Below, one piece after another: positions 8,115-15,698 of a DNA stretch of 22,697 nt. The notes below the pieces were generated by a model that saw nothing but the letters and a program-made list of their open reading frames with translations, ran no database searches and was not told where the DNA came from. The position numbers and the translations under genes are program-made. The DNA comes from a virus: the IMG/VR virus record IMGVR_UViG_3300028920_000283, positions 1-22,697 of that record, one strand, 5' to 3'. The first letter of the stretch is position 1. Each line of letters begins with the position of its first letter.

Positions 8115-9224
8115 ATGTCAACAGTTGTTGGAACCTTATTAATTTTAGGTGAAGATTATAAAACTACTGTTTCTGTTGCTGACATTGATGTAAATGGTCA
8201 GAATATTTATGTGACTTATATTGATGGTAGTGGGAATCTTAAATGTAAATATACAAGTATTATTCCCGAAGTAGATGGTTCTTTGCCTATTATTATGTCT
8301 GGGTGTCATGTGGATTACGACGAGTCGTCTAGTTCTGAATCTAGTTCTAGTTCGAGCGAGTCTAGTCCGTCTAGCCCATCATCCGAATCCAGTTCGAGTT
8401 CTAGTGTCTCTAGTCCATCGTCAGAATCTAGTTCGAGTTCTAGTGTCTCTAGTCCATCGTCAGAATCTAGTTCGAGTTCTAGTGAATCTAGTCCATCGTC
8501 AGAATCTAGTTCGAGCTCTAGCGAATCTAGTGAGTCTAGTCCATCATCCGAATCTAGTTCTAGTTCTAGTGAATCTAGTCCATCGTCAGAATCTACTTAC
8601 AGCGAATCTAGTGGGTCTTCGGAATCTAGTTCAAGTTCTAGCGAATCTAGTCCATCGTCAGAATCTAGTTCAAGTTCTAGCGAATCTAGTTCTAGTGAGT
8701 CTAGTCCATCGTCAGAATCTAGTCCATCATCCGAATCTAGTTCGAGCGAATCTAGTCTATCGTCAAAATCTAGTTCGAGTGAGTCTAGCGAATCTAGTCA
8801 GTCTAGTCCATCGTCGGAATCTAGCTCAAGTTCTAGCGAGTCTAGCTCAAGCGAGTCTAGTCCATCGTCCGAATCTACTTACAGCGAATCTAGTAGGTCT
8901 TCGGAATCTAGTGAATCTAGTTCAAGTTCTAGCGAGTCTAGCTCAAGCGAGTCTAGTCCATCGTCAGAATCTAGTTCAAGTTCTAGCGAATCTAGTCCAT
9001 CGTCCGAATCTAGCTCAAGCGAGTCTAGTCCATCGTCAGAATCTAGTTCAAGTTCTAGCGAATCTAGTCCATCGTCGGAATCTAGTTCAAGTTCTAGCGA
9101 ATCTAGTCCATCGTCAGAATCTAGCTCAAGCGAGTCTAGTCCATCGTCAGAATCTAGTTCAAGTTCTAGCGAATCTAGTCCATCGTCGGAATCTAGTTCA
9201 AGTTCTAGCGAGTCCAGTCCGTAA
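8115..9224 (+). CDS. Serine-rich repeat protein with small N-terminal domain
   Basis: The protein has 369 residues with a strong RBS (AAGGAGG) and an upstream late promoter. Residues 1 to about 69 are an ordinary, probably beta-rich domain (alternating Val/Ile/Tyr, single Cys at two sites). From residue 70 onward it is essentially Ser, Glu and Pro in SSSSSSESSPSSE modules, ending at ...SSP. Two Tyr-bearing breaks (STYSESS) occur 94 codons apart. There is no signal peptide, membrane segment or LPXTG-like signal. Late expression with fibre genes suggests a virion surface protein whose N-terminal domain attaches to the particle and whose tail is exposed (inference). The repeat is similar in composition to bacterial serine-rich-repeat adhesins, which are O-glycosylated; the adjacent glycosyltransferases make this plausible here. 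No homologue of the N-terminal domain is recognised. Confidence 0.85.
   Translation: MSTVVGTLLILGEDYKTTVSVADIDVNGQNIYVTYIDGSGNLKCKYTSIIPEVDGSLPIIMSGCHVDYDESSSSESSSSSSESSPSSPSSESSSSSSVSSPSSESSSSSSVSSPSSESSSSSSESSPSSESSSSSSESSESSPSSESSSSSSESSPSSESTYSESSGSSESSSSSSESSPSSESSSSSSESSSSESSPSSESSPSSESSSSESSLSSKSSSSESSESSQSSPSSESSSSSSESSSSESSPSSESTYSESSRSSESSESSSSSSESSSSESSPSSESSSSSSESSPSSESSSSESSPSSESSSSSSESSPSSESSSSSSESSPSSESSSSESSPSSESSSSSSESSPSSESSSSSSESSP
8322..9221 (+). repeat. Serine-rich coding repeat array 2
   Basis: About 900 bases of degenerate 39- and 18-base modules. The closing part repeats a block of TCNGAATCTAGTTCAAGTTCTAGCGA type several times almost unchanged. A marked break, TCTACTTACAGCGAATCTAG, occurs at 8592 and again at 8874 (282 bases apart), showing a higher-order duplication. 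Confidence 0.85.
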
Positions 9225-9234
9225 GGAATATTAA

Positions 9235-10185
9235 ATGAGTATTTTTGATTATGGAAAAGAGAAACAAGTTCGAGAAGAACTTGAATCTCTTTTCAAAGAT
9301 AAAGTCAAAATCTCTAAATCGGAGCTGAAAGATTTTCTAAGAAAAAAGTATAATGTTGAATTCGAAAAAGATGAGGACGAATCTCTTTCAATAGAGGATA
9401 TAGAGAAGGTTGATTTTGTTGAAACAGAAGAGCCAAAACGAGAAGAACCAGAAGAAGAAACAATTAATAAAAATCGTAATGTTTCTTCTCAAGTGATGGA
9501 TCGTCTTCTGGATGAATATCAAAACCCCACCGCCCCACAGAAAGCGGATGTTGGTTCTACACAGATGCTTGTTGCGGGGGGTGGGGGTGAAAATAACGCC
9601 ATGCAAAATGTTGGTGGTGGGGTTGAAATTTATAAAGATAAGTCTGGGTCTGATCTTCGAATAAGAACTCTTTCAGCTACTGGTAGTGCATCAGTCTCCC
9701 AATCGGGAGATTTGATTGTTATTAACGCCACAGACGTTAGTGGTACGGATTCGTGGATTGGTGTTTCAGCTGATTATTATACTAAGACGGATACAGATGG
9801 GTTGATTGCAGTTAAAGCCGATTTGTCTGCTGTTAGCGGGGATAACGATTCTTGGACAGGAGTCAGTGCTGATTATTATACATCGGCTCAGGTTGAAACA
9901 AGATTAATAACGAAAGAAGATTCAAAAAGTATTACAAGTCAAATAATTGCATATTCAGCAACCTCGGCCGATGGATATATTTTATGTAGCGCATCTAATG
10001 TAACACTCCCATCGGCGACGGGTTTAAATAAAAAGGTTTTTCATATTAAAAATAGAAGCGAAACTACAATGTCGACTGTTGATGTTATTGATGGGGGAAC
10101 AATTGATAAAGAATCCAGTCAAGTAATTTTAGCATTAGATAATTTACAAGTTGTATCTGATGGAACAGAGTACTGGATATTGTAA
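9235..10185 (+). CDS. Phage fibre-like structural protein
   Basis: The protein has 316 residues, starting 10 bases after the serine-rich gene. Residues 1-100 are highly charged and probably helical (Glu/Lys rich). A Gly-rich stretch follows near residues 117-135. The segment from about 125 to 160 (GGGVEIYKDKSGSDLRIRTL and onward) resembles the beta module common in phage fibres. Two copies of SWxGVSADYYT (around 177 and 206) form a repeat like the YYTKTETD motifs of tail fibres. The C-terminal 80 residues (VTLPSATGLNKKVFHIKN ... VVSDGTEYWIL) resemble the C-terminal fibre domains that end in a Trp-hydrophobic tail. It probably forms a trimeric fibre on head, neck or tail; which one is not clear. 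Confidence 0.7.
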   Translation: MSIFDYGKEKQVREELESLFKDKVKISKSELKDFLRKKYNVEFEKDEDESLSIEDIEKVDFVETEEPKREEPEEETINKNRNVSSQVMDRLLDEYQNPTAPQKADVGSTQMLVAGGGGENNAMQNVGGGVEIYKDKSGSDLRIRTLSATGSASVSQSGDLIVINATDVSGTDSWIGVSADYYTKTDTDGLIAVKADLSAVSGDNDSWTGVSADYYTSAQVETRLITKEDSKSITSQIIAYSATSADGYILCSASNVTLPSATGLNKKVFHIKNRSETTMSTVDVIDGGTIDKESSQVILALDNLQVVSDGTEYWIL

Positions 10186-10194
10186 GGAGAATAT

Positions 10195-11418
10195 ATGAGT
10201 TTTCTTGATAGATCCAAGCGCATACCAAAATTTACTGGTAATATTTATTATGTTAGTTTATCTAATGGCGATGATAGTAATAGTGGGTTGAGTCCCGAAA
10301 CTGAATTACAAACAATTGGTGCCGCTATTAATAAATTAAGTGACGGCGATGCTATTGTTATTGGTGCTGGAAATTATGCGGAAAACGGTCTTGATTTAAA
10401 TGTTAATAACTGTGAAATGTGGTTTGAAATTGGATCTCAAATATCACCTACATCGGGAACAGCTCTTAGAATTTCTGGTAACTTTTGTAGAGCGACTTGT
10501 CGTGAAGGATCGTTAAAAGTTAATGCAGCAACAAGCGCTACTGCTGTTGAAGTTACTGGAAATTTTTGTTACTTAAATGAAATAAGAACTAGTGCGAGTT
10601 CGAATGGTGAAATAGGTTATGATCTTCAAGGTACTGGTGCGGTTTTGAGAGAATGTAGATGCGCTAATCCGGGAGTGGCGGCTTTCAAAATTCAAGGAGA
10701 TCGCTGTAGAATAGAAAGTAGTTGTACCGGTGGTAATGATGGGGTAACTAACTCAATAGGATTTTGGATTACGAATTCGGCCGACAAGCCAAGACTAAAA
10801 TTTTGCTGCTCTCAAGGACATTCTGGTGGCGGGTTTATTGTTGATAGTGGTGTAACGAATGGTTGTTTTAGAAACTGTAGTACTGGCCGCGGCGATGGCA
10901 AATGGCGAGACGATGATAATGGTGCTTGTTGGCCATTCTTGTCGTATGATAGTGAACACTATAAAACGATTACATTAGATGGTTCTACGGAATATAATCT
11001 TTTTAAGTTTACAGGCGCAGTAAGAATTTCGGATGTTTATGGATTGGTTACTAGTGCAATAGATAATACGAGTAGTAGTATTCATATAGAATTGTATTCT
11101 GTTAGTGGTACTGCTGATATAACTGATGCACCAGGACTACAAATTCAAGCAGATCCATCTGGAACTTTATACATGAGAAATGAGCCATCTGATCAAGCAT
11201 TAAATAAGGCTGAGACAGATTCGGGTCCCTCATTTACAGAAGCAGACCCAGGAAGTTTCTTTAATCCCTCAGATAAGACATCAGTTGATTGTGTAGCAGA
11301 CCCCACTTCAGATACTTATATTAGATTAGTTTTAAGTGATGCTGTTACGGGCGGACAAATGAGATGGCATTGTCGTTGGGAACCTTTGTCTACTGATGGC
11401 TTTTTAGAAGACGTATAA
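10195..11418 (+). CDS. Right-handed beta-helix structural protein
   Basis: The protein has 407 residues with GGAGA before the ATG. YYVSLSNGDDSNSGLSPETE at residues 18-37 is the typical start of DUF1565/pectate-lyase-type beta-helix domains. Residues about 60-240 contain repeated short strands with regularly placed Cys (NFCRATC, NFCYL, RECRC, DRCRI, KFCCS, GCFRNC), consistent with stacked beta-helix rungs. From about 258 onward a different, beta-rich domain begins (ITLDGSTEYNLFKFTGAVRI), with a Cys near the end. No catalytic site of a glycan lyase or hydrolase is obvious. It is probably a spike or fibre component translated with the two upstream genes. Receptor binding is an inference. Confidence 0.68.
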   Translation: MSFLDRSKRIPKFTGNIYYVSLSNGDDSNSGLSPETELQTIGAAINKLSDGDAIVIGAGNYAENGLDLNVNNCEMWFEIGSQISPTSGTALRISGNFCRATCREGSLKVNAATSATAVEVTGNFCYLNEIRTSASSNGEIGYDLQGTGAVLRECRCANPGVAAFKIQGDRCRIESSCTGGNDGVTNSIGFWITNSADKPRLKFCCSQGHSGGGFIVDSGVTNGCFRNCSTGRGDGKWRDDDNGACWPFLSYDSEHYKTITLDGSTEYNLFKFTGAVRISDVYGLVTSAIDNTSSSIHIELYSVSGTADITDAPGLQIQADPSGTLYMRNEPSDQALNKAETDSGPSFTEADPGSFFNPSDKTSVDCVADPTSDTYIRLVLSDAVTGGQMRWHCRWEPLSTDGFLEDV

Positions 11419-11422
11419 ATAA
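11414..11422 (+). promoter_or_regulatory. T4-type late promoter, TATAAATAA
   Basis: TATAAATAA overlaps the stop codon of the beta-helix gene and lies 17 bases before the ATG at 11440. The short leader contains CGAGGTG as RBS. The core matches the other late motifs in the window; spacing to the gene is tighter than usual. Confidence 0.5.
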
Positions 11423-11439
11423 CTTCGAGGTGATAAATT

Positions 11440-11763
11440 ATGGCAGATAAAGAAATTCTGTATGAAAAGATTGCTGAAATCAGCGAACAGAGAGAAGATT
11501 TGATCAAAAAAAATGATAAACTGAAAAAACAGATTAAGGATTATTATTCGAATCTTTATGACGATTGCTGTGATTTAATTAAAGTTGTTGTTGAGAGAAT
11601 TGATTTGGATGAAGAATCTGAAATAGACGAAAGAGAAAAATCGACCGAAGAATTGATTATAAAAGGTTTAACAGATGCTATTAAAAATCGTGCTAAAGAA
11701 TTGGGAATTAGCCCAAAAGAACTTGCCAAAAAGGTTGCAAATAAAATTGGTGTCGGGGCTTAA
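11440..11763 (+). CDS. Small coiled-coil protein of unknown function
   Basis: The protein has 107 residues, preceded by GAGGTG. Residues 1-40 show a heptad-like pattern of Ile/Leu with Lys/Glu, predicting a coiled coil. A Tyr/Asp/Cys stretch follows (YYSNLYDDCCDLIKVVVERI), then a charged linker. The last 35 residues form a basic helical segment (IKNRAKELGISPKELAKKVA) resembling a small helix-turn-helix-like or DNA-associated element. I do not recognise the family. Position after a late motif and before the portal region suggests a minor head or assembly protein. Confidence 0.6.
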   Translation: MADKEILYEKIAEISEQREDLIKKNDKLKKQIKDYYSNLYDDCCDLIKVVVERIDLDEESEIDEREKSTEELIIKGLTDAIKNRAKELGISPKELAKKVANKIGVGA

Positions 11764-11789
11764 AACAACTGACTTAAAGGAATTTTAAT

Positions 11790-12443
11790 ATGTCTAAATT
11801 TCAACCGGCTTATGATAGAGCTAAACAAGATGTTAAGAGAAACAAGATTCCAGCAATAAGGGATCAAATTTCTGAATTGGAAACTAGATTGAGACAGACT
11901 ACTGATCTAGATATGAAAAAATCTATTCAGGCCGAAATTAAGTCTCTACAGATCAAAATGAAATCTATTCGTAAAAACGATCCGGTAAAAGAAGAAAATC
12001 TTGAAGAAGCTAAAAAAGGTTTATCTGCGACTAAGGATAAATGGATTTCTAAAATTGGTGGAAATAAGAATGAAGTTTCGAAGTATGTTGAGCAAAGAGT
12101 TAAAGAACTTGAAGAAAGATATGGGGATGATTATGCCGCCATTGTTGGAACACTTAAGAAAATTCTTTCTCAAAAATATGATGTGAATTTAGACGAAGAA
12201 GCTCAGGGTGCTATAACAACCGGTTCTGTTGGACAATCTACTATGACTACAAGCGATGGTGGAACGGAACCGGCAATCTATGGAAGTTCGCATGTACACG
12301 CAAAGCATATGGGAACATTTAGTCGGCGTGGGGGATATACACCACCTGTTCATGATGATGGCCGAAAAAAGAGCAAAAAGAAAAAGAAGAAAAAGAAAAC
12401 TCAAAAAGAATTTGTTGAATTTTATTTTGAGGAACAAAGTTAA
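11790..12443 (+). CDS. Coiled-coil head-region protein with candidate protease cleavage junction
   Basis: The protein has 217 residues; AAAGGA precedes the start. Residues 1-125 are charged and helical with coiled-coil character, much like scaffold or core proteins. At residues 134-149 the sequence LDEEAQGAITTGSVGQ aligns without gaps to LGEASQGAINYGSLGG at residues 48-63 of the major capsid protein: 9 of 16 positions are identical, and L-x-E is in register. That motif is the expected cut site of gp21-type proteases, so E136/E137 may be cleaved, releasing an 81-residue C-terminal product (inference). This product has HVHAKHMG and a lysine-rich tract (KKSKKKKKKKK) before an aromatic, acidic tail. 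A basic internal head protein is possible; no family is recognised. Confidence 0.68.
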   Translation: MSKFQPAYDRAKQDVKRNKIPAIRDQISELETRLRQTTDLDMKKSIQAEIKSLQIKMKSIRKNDPVKEENLEEAKKGLSATKDKWISKIGGNKNEVSKYVEQRVKELEERYGDDYAAIVGTLKKILSQKYDVNLDEEAQGAITTGSVGQSTMTTSDGGTEPAIYGSSHVHAKHMGTFSRRGGYTPPVHDDGRKKSKKKKKKKKTQKEFVEFYFEEQS

Positions 12444-12444
12444 T

Positions 12445-13575
12445 ATGGTTAAAAATCGAGAAGATTTTTTGAAAGAGTCTGAAAAAATATTTGGTAAAGA
12501 ATACGATTATTCTTTAGTTGTTTATAAAAAGTCTGTAATACCAGTTAAGATTATTTGTAAAAAACACGGTGTTTTTTCAAAGAAACCAAATAAACATTTA
12601 CAGGGGCAGGGATGTCCAATTTGTTCAAAATTAAAAAAAGGAAAAAGATTAAGTTTAGATATTTTTGTTCAAAAAGCCAAAGAAGTTCATAATGATAAGT
12701 ATAATTATGAAAAGGTTAAATACAAAAATAATAGAAGTAAAGTTGAAATAATATGTCCTATTCATGGTTCTTTTTGGCAAAGACCAAACGATCACTTGAT
12801 GGGCCATGGTTGTTATGAATGTGGTAAAAATAAGAATATTGAAAAATTGAGAATGACTAAAGAAGAGTTTGTTGAGAAATCTAATAGAATACACCAAAAC
12901 AAATACGAATATTCTTTAGTAAATTATGTTAATAATTCGACAAAAGTATGTATAATTTGTCCTGTACATGGAGAGTTTTGGCAAAGACCTATTCATCATT
13001 TAAATGGGTGCGGTTGTCAAGAATGTAAAAAAGAAAAGATATCTTTGGCAAATGTAAGTTCTAGTTTTGATTTTGCTAATAAATCTTATAATTTGTTTGG
13101 TAATAAATATAGTTATGCTTATGTTGATTATAAGAATAGTAAAGGTAAAGTATGTATAGTATGTCCTATTCATGGGGAGTTTTGGCAAAGACCAAACGAT
13201 CACTTAATGGGACACGGTTGCCCAAAATGTAATCAGTCTAAAGGAGAAACGCAAATTGAAATGTGGTTAAAATCCAATGGTATAGATTTTGAGTATCAAA
13301 AAGTTTTTGAAAATTGTTTTAATAAGTCATCTTTACCTTTTGATTTTTATCTTCCAGATTTGAATACGTGTATTGAATATGATGGAATTCAACATTTTGA
13401 GCCGACTTGTTTTGGTGGTATGGATTTATATGAAGCCACTAAAAATTTAAATCAAGTTAAAGAAAATGATGAAATAAAGAATAGTTTTTGTAATTTAAAT
13501 AATATTAAATTGATAAGAATTAGTTACTTCGAAAATTTGAAAGAAAAACTTAATTCTTTTATAAAAGAGGTATAA
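12445..13575 (+). CDS. Homing-type endonuclease: four zinc-binding repeats + Vsr-like nuclease
   Basis: The protein has 376 residues. The frame stays open further upstream, but ATG 12445 lies 1 base after the preceding stop and has TGAGGA upstream. Four repeats of 66-68 residues each carry CxxHG...CxxC (first Cys at 38, 104, 172 and 240), three of them with FWQRP, suggesting zinc-binding DNA-contact modules. Residues from about 290 resemble a Vsr/EDxHD-type nuclease: FDFYLPDL with D300, then IEYDGIQHF with E311, D313 and H317. These match known catalytic arrangements of phage free-standing homing endonucleases. The gene fits exactly between the coiled-coil protein and the portal gene, and its last bases include AGAGG, the apparent RBS of the portal. 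Low GC and AT-rich codons contrast with the capsid genes. Confidence 0.75.
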   Translation: MVKNREDFLKESEKIFGKEYDYSLVVYKKSVIPVKIICKKHGVFSKKPNKHLQGQGCPICSKLKKGKRLSLDIFVQKAKEVHNDKYNYEKVKYKNNRSKVEIICPIHGSFWQRPNDHLMGHGCYECGKNKNIEKLRMTKEEFVEKSNRIHQNKYEYSLVNYVNNSTKVCIICPVHGEFWQRPIHHLNGCGCQECKKEKISLANVSSSFDFANKSYNLFGNKYSYAYVDYKNSKGKVCIVCPIHGEFWQRPNDHLMGHGCPKCNQSKGETQIEMWLKSNGIDFEYQKVFENCFNKSSLPFDFYLPDLNTCIEYDGIQHFEPTCFGGMDLYEATKNLNQVKENDEIKNSFCNLNNIKLIRISYFENLKEKLNSFIKEV

Positions 13576-13576
13576 T

Positions 13577-15436
13577 ATGGCAATTGATCTTTCGAAAATA
13601 TTTCTTTTTAATAGGTTTGCTGAGTATTTTAAAAAAGCTAGACCTGAGGAAGAAAAGAGAGAAAGTGAAGAAATAGATAATAGTCAGGGTGTATCACAAG
13701 AAGAAATTGATCTTGCGAATTTCATTAATTACGATTATCTTTCTAATCCCGGATCTGCTATTACATACGTTGGTATTCAATTCGAGCAATATTTTGGAAG
13801 TAAGAGAGGACGTATACAAAAATATCGTCAAATGTCAAGATATCCTATTGTTAATGACGCATTAAATCAGATATGTGATGATGCTGTCGTCGACAATCCA
13901 GAAGGCAATGTTCTTAATCTTGAAATTGTTGAAGAAATTCCAGAACACATTGAAGACGAAATCAGAAAGATATGGAAGTATTTGACTGTTAATGTTTATA
14001 AGTTCAATGAAAGAGGATGGGATTTATTTAGAAAGTGGTTAGTTGAAGCCGAGCTTTATGTCGAACTTGTTTTGAATGATGATGGTGATGATATTATTGG
14101 TATTAAGATTTTACCTTCTCATACCATAATGCCGGTTTATGAAGAAAATAAAATTAAAGCATATATGCAAGTTAATGCAAATTCCCCAGAAGCAGTAAAA
14201 GGCGTTGATCATGCACAGCAAGGAAACGTGTCATACGCTCAGAACACATCTTATACTCCTGATGAACCCAATAGTATTATTTTTGATAAAGACCAAATTG
14301 CTTATGCAAACTATGGATCGTATGGGGAAACTTTTCTTGATGTAAGAGGGTTTCTTGAATCAGCTATTAGACCGTTTAATCAACTTAATAACATGGAAGA
14401 TGCTATTGTTGTTCATAGATTGGTAAGGGCTCCACAAAGAAGAATATGGAACATTTATACTGGTCGTATGCCGAAAGGTAAAGCAGACGAATTTGTAAAA
14501 CAGTTGTCTAATAGATACCGAAAAAAGATAATTTATGATTCAGAAACTGGCGCAATGAACTCCGCGCAAAATGTTCAATCCTTGACCGAAGACTATTGGT
14601 TTACGAGAGACATTAATGGGAACGGTACGACGGTTGATACGATTGGTGGAGAATCAAACTTTAGTGAAATGGATGATGTGAAATATTTTCAAGAGAATCT
14701 TTACAAATCTCTTATGCTTCCCCGTTCTCGTTGGGAAGATCCTACTTCTTCAATGTATGCGTCTGGTAAATCTGGTGAAATTCAAAGAGAAGAAATCAAG
14801 TTTGCGAGGTTCGTTGAAAGATTGCAAAGAAGATTTAAGTATATTATTTTAGATCCTTTTATTACTCTTATGAGGCTTCGTGGAATTGATGAAAGATATG
14901 TGGATCAAAATATATATAATATTCAGTTCACAAAGTCGAACTTGTTTAAAGAGTATAAAGAAATGGAATTGATGGAAACGCGTTTGTCAATTCTTGGAGC
15001 AACTTCTGAATTCATTTATAATCCAACTGAAAACCCAACTGGATTCTTTGCTCCAGAGTTTGCTCTTAAGAAGATGTTCTTAATGAACGAAGAAGAATAT
15101 AATTGGAATAAAGAACTTATGGATAAAATTAAACCAACTGATGAAGAGTTGGCGGCACAACAGGCAGCTGCTAGTGAAATGGGTGGAGGTTTTGGTGCCG
15201 AAGCCGGTGGTGAGTTTGGGGCCGAGCCGGGCGCCGAAGCCGGGGTTGAAATGGGTGGTGAGGTTCCTGGCGCGGGTGCTGCACCAGAAGTACCACCAGA
15301 AACTCCTGAATCGATGAAATTTAGCATAGGCGATAATGATTCTCAAATTTTGAAAGAATGGCAGACATTAGATTCGTCTATTAAGGATAGATATAAGGAT
15401 AAAAATATCAGGAAGCAATTTAAATCAAAAAAATAA
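13577..15436 (+). CDS. Portal protein, T4 gp20-like
   Basis: The protein has 619 residues (T4 gp20 has 524). Shared landmarks include KYRQMSRYPIVNDALNQICD near residues 80-100, EDAIVVHRLVRAPQRRIWNI, the AD...NRYRKKIIYDSETG stretch, and DDVKYFQENLYKSLMLPRSR. The ring it forms at one capsid vertex nucleates prohead assembly, conducts DNA during packaging and later joins the neck. The C-terminus is unusual: residues about 525-580 are rich in Gly, Ala, Glu and Pro (GGGFGAEAGGEFGAEPGAEA), followed by a charged tail. It begins one base after the endonuclease stop, with the RBS inside that gene. The position before gp67/68-, gp21-, gp22- and gp23-like genes matches T4. Confidence 0.92.
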   Translation: MAIDLSKIFLFNRFAEYFKKARPEEEKRESEEIDNSQGVSQEEIDLANFINYDYLSNPGSAITYVGIQFEQYFGSKRGRIQKYRQMSRYPIVNDALNQICDDAVVDNPEGNVLNLEIVEEIPEHIEDEIRKIWKYLTVNVYKFNERGWDLFRKWLVEAELYVELVLNDDGDDIIGIKILPSHTIMPVYEENKIKAYMQVNANSPEAVKGVDHAQQGNVSYAQNTSYTPDEPNSIIFDKDQIAYANYGSYGETFLDVRGFLESAIRPFNQLNNMEDAIVVHRLVRAPQRRIWNIYTGRMPKGKADEFVKQLSNRYRKKIIYDSETGAMNSAQNVQSLTEDYWFTRDINGNGTTVDTIGGESNFSEMDDVKYFQENLYKSLMLPRSRWEDPTSSMYASGKSGEIQREEIKFARFVERLQRRFKYIILDPFITLMRLRGIDERYVDQNIYNIQFTKSNLFKEYKEMELMETRLSILGATSEFIYNPTENPTGFFAPEFALKKMFLMNEEEYNWNKELMDKIKPTDEELAAQQAAASEMGGGFGAEAGGEFGAEPGAEAGVEMGGEVPGAGAAPEVPPETPESMKFSIGDNDSQILKEWQTLDSSIKDRYKDKNIRKQFKSKK

Positions 15437-15446
15437 GCAACTTAAC

Positions 15447-15455
15447 TATAAATAC
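15447..15455 (+). promoter_or_regulatory. T4-type late promoter, TATAAATAC
   Basis: Canonical TATAAATAC between the portal stop and the small core-protein gene, 47 bases before ATG 15503. It would start transcription of the core, protease, scaffold and capsid genes. Confidence 0.7.
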
Positions 15456-15502
15456 TATTAAGACACTTAATAATGTACTATAGTGTTTGTGAAGGAGGAG
15501 TT

Positions 15503-15682
15503 ATGAAATCAGTTATAAAGAGAGTTCTTGCCGGAGATTGGGCAAGCTTGCAAACAGATGTGGAGAAGATGGCTGCTGATAAGGTTAAAGCCAAGGTTGA
15601 CGAAAAGAAGTTTGAAGTACTTGCTAAACTTAATAAAATCGATGTTGAGAAACAAAAAGAATCGATGACCGCTTCTAATTAA
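15503..15682 (+). CDS. Small prohead core protein, gp67/68-like
   Basis: The protein has 59 residues. A longer frame begins at 15473, but GAAGGAGGAG lies just before ATG 15503, which is preferred. The sequence is short, charged and helical (MKSVIKRVLAGDWASLQTDV then Lys/Glu/Asp-rich), like the small prohead-core proteins gp67 and gp68 of T4 and relatives. Identification rests mainly on the location between portal and protease and on length and charge; sequence similarity in this family is weak. It should help form the internal scaffold and be degraded by the protease at maturation. It begins the transcription unit controlled by the late motif at 15447. Confidence 0.68.
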   Translation: MKSVIKRVLAGDWASLQTDVEKMAADKVKAKVDEKKFEVLAKLNKIDVEKQKESMTASN

Positions 15683-15698
15683 TTTTTGGGGGAAGATA

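Noticed and set aside
8275-9234. Open frame of the same Leu/Val/Asn type overlapping the second serine-rich gene
   Set aside because: It begins inside the true gene with no RBS, and is the same by-product of the repeat. The Ser-rich frame has a strong RBS, a late promoter and a non-repetitive N-terminal domain.
12365-12371. AAAAAAG slippery heptamer in the lysine tract of the 217-aa gene, possible programmed -1 frameshift
   Set aside because: A -1 shift gives only a short charged tail before a stop, and would not join the endonuclease frame. The run is a natural result of lysine codons in an AT-rich genome.
12256-12444. Upstream in-frame extension of the first endonuclease, overlapping the 217-aa gene
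   Set aside because: ATG 12445 follows the preceding stop directly, has an upstream RBS and begins the first repeat. The extension would add an unrelated, arginine-rich stretch in the shadow of the upstream gene.
15016-15346. Minus-strand open frames opposite the portal C-terminus
   Set aside because: They mirror the Gly/Ala/Glu-rich segment of the portal, have no RBS and lie on the strand opposite to every supported gene.
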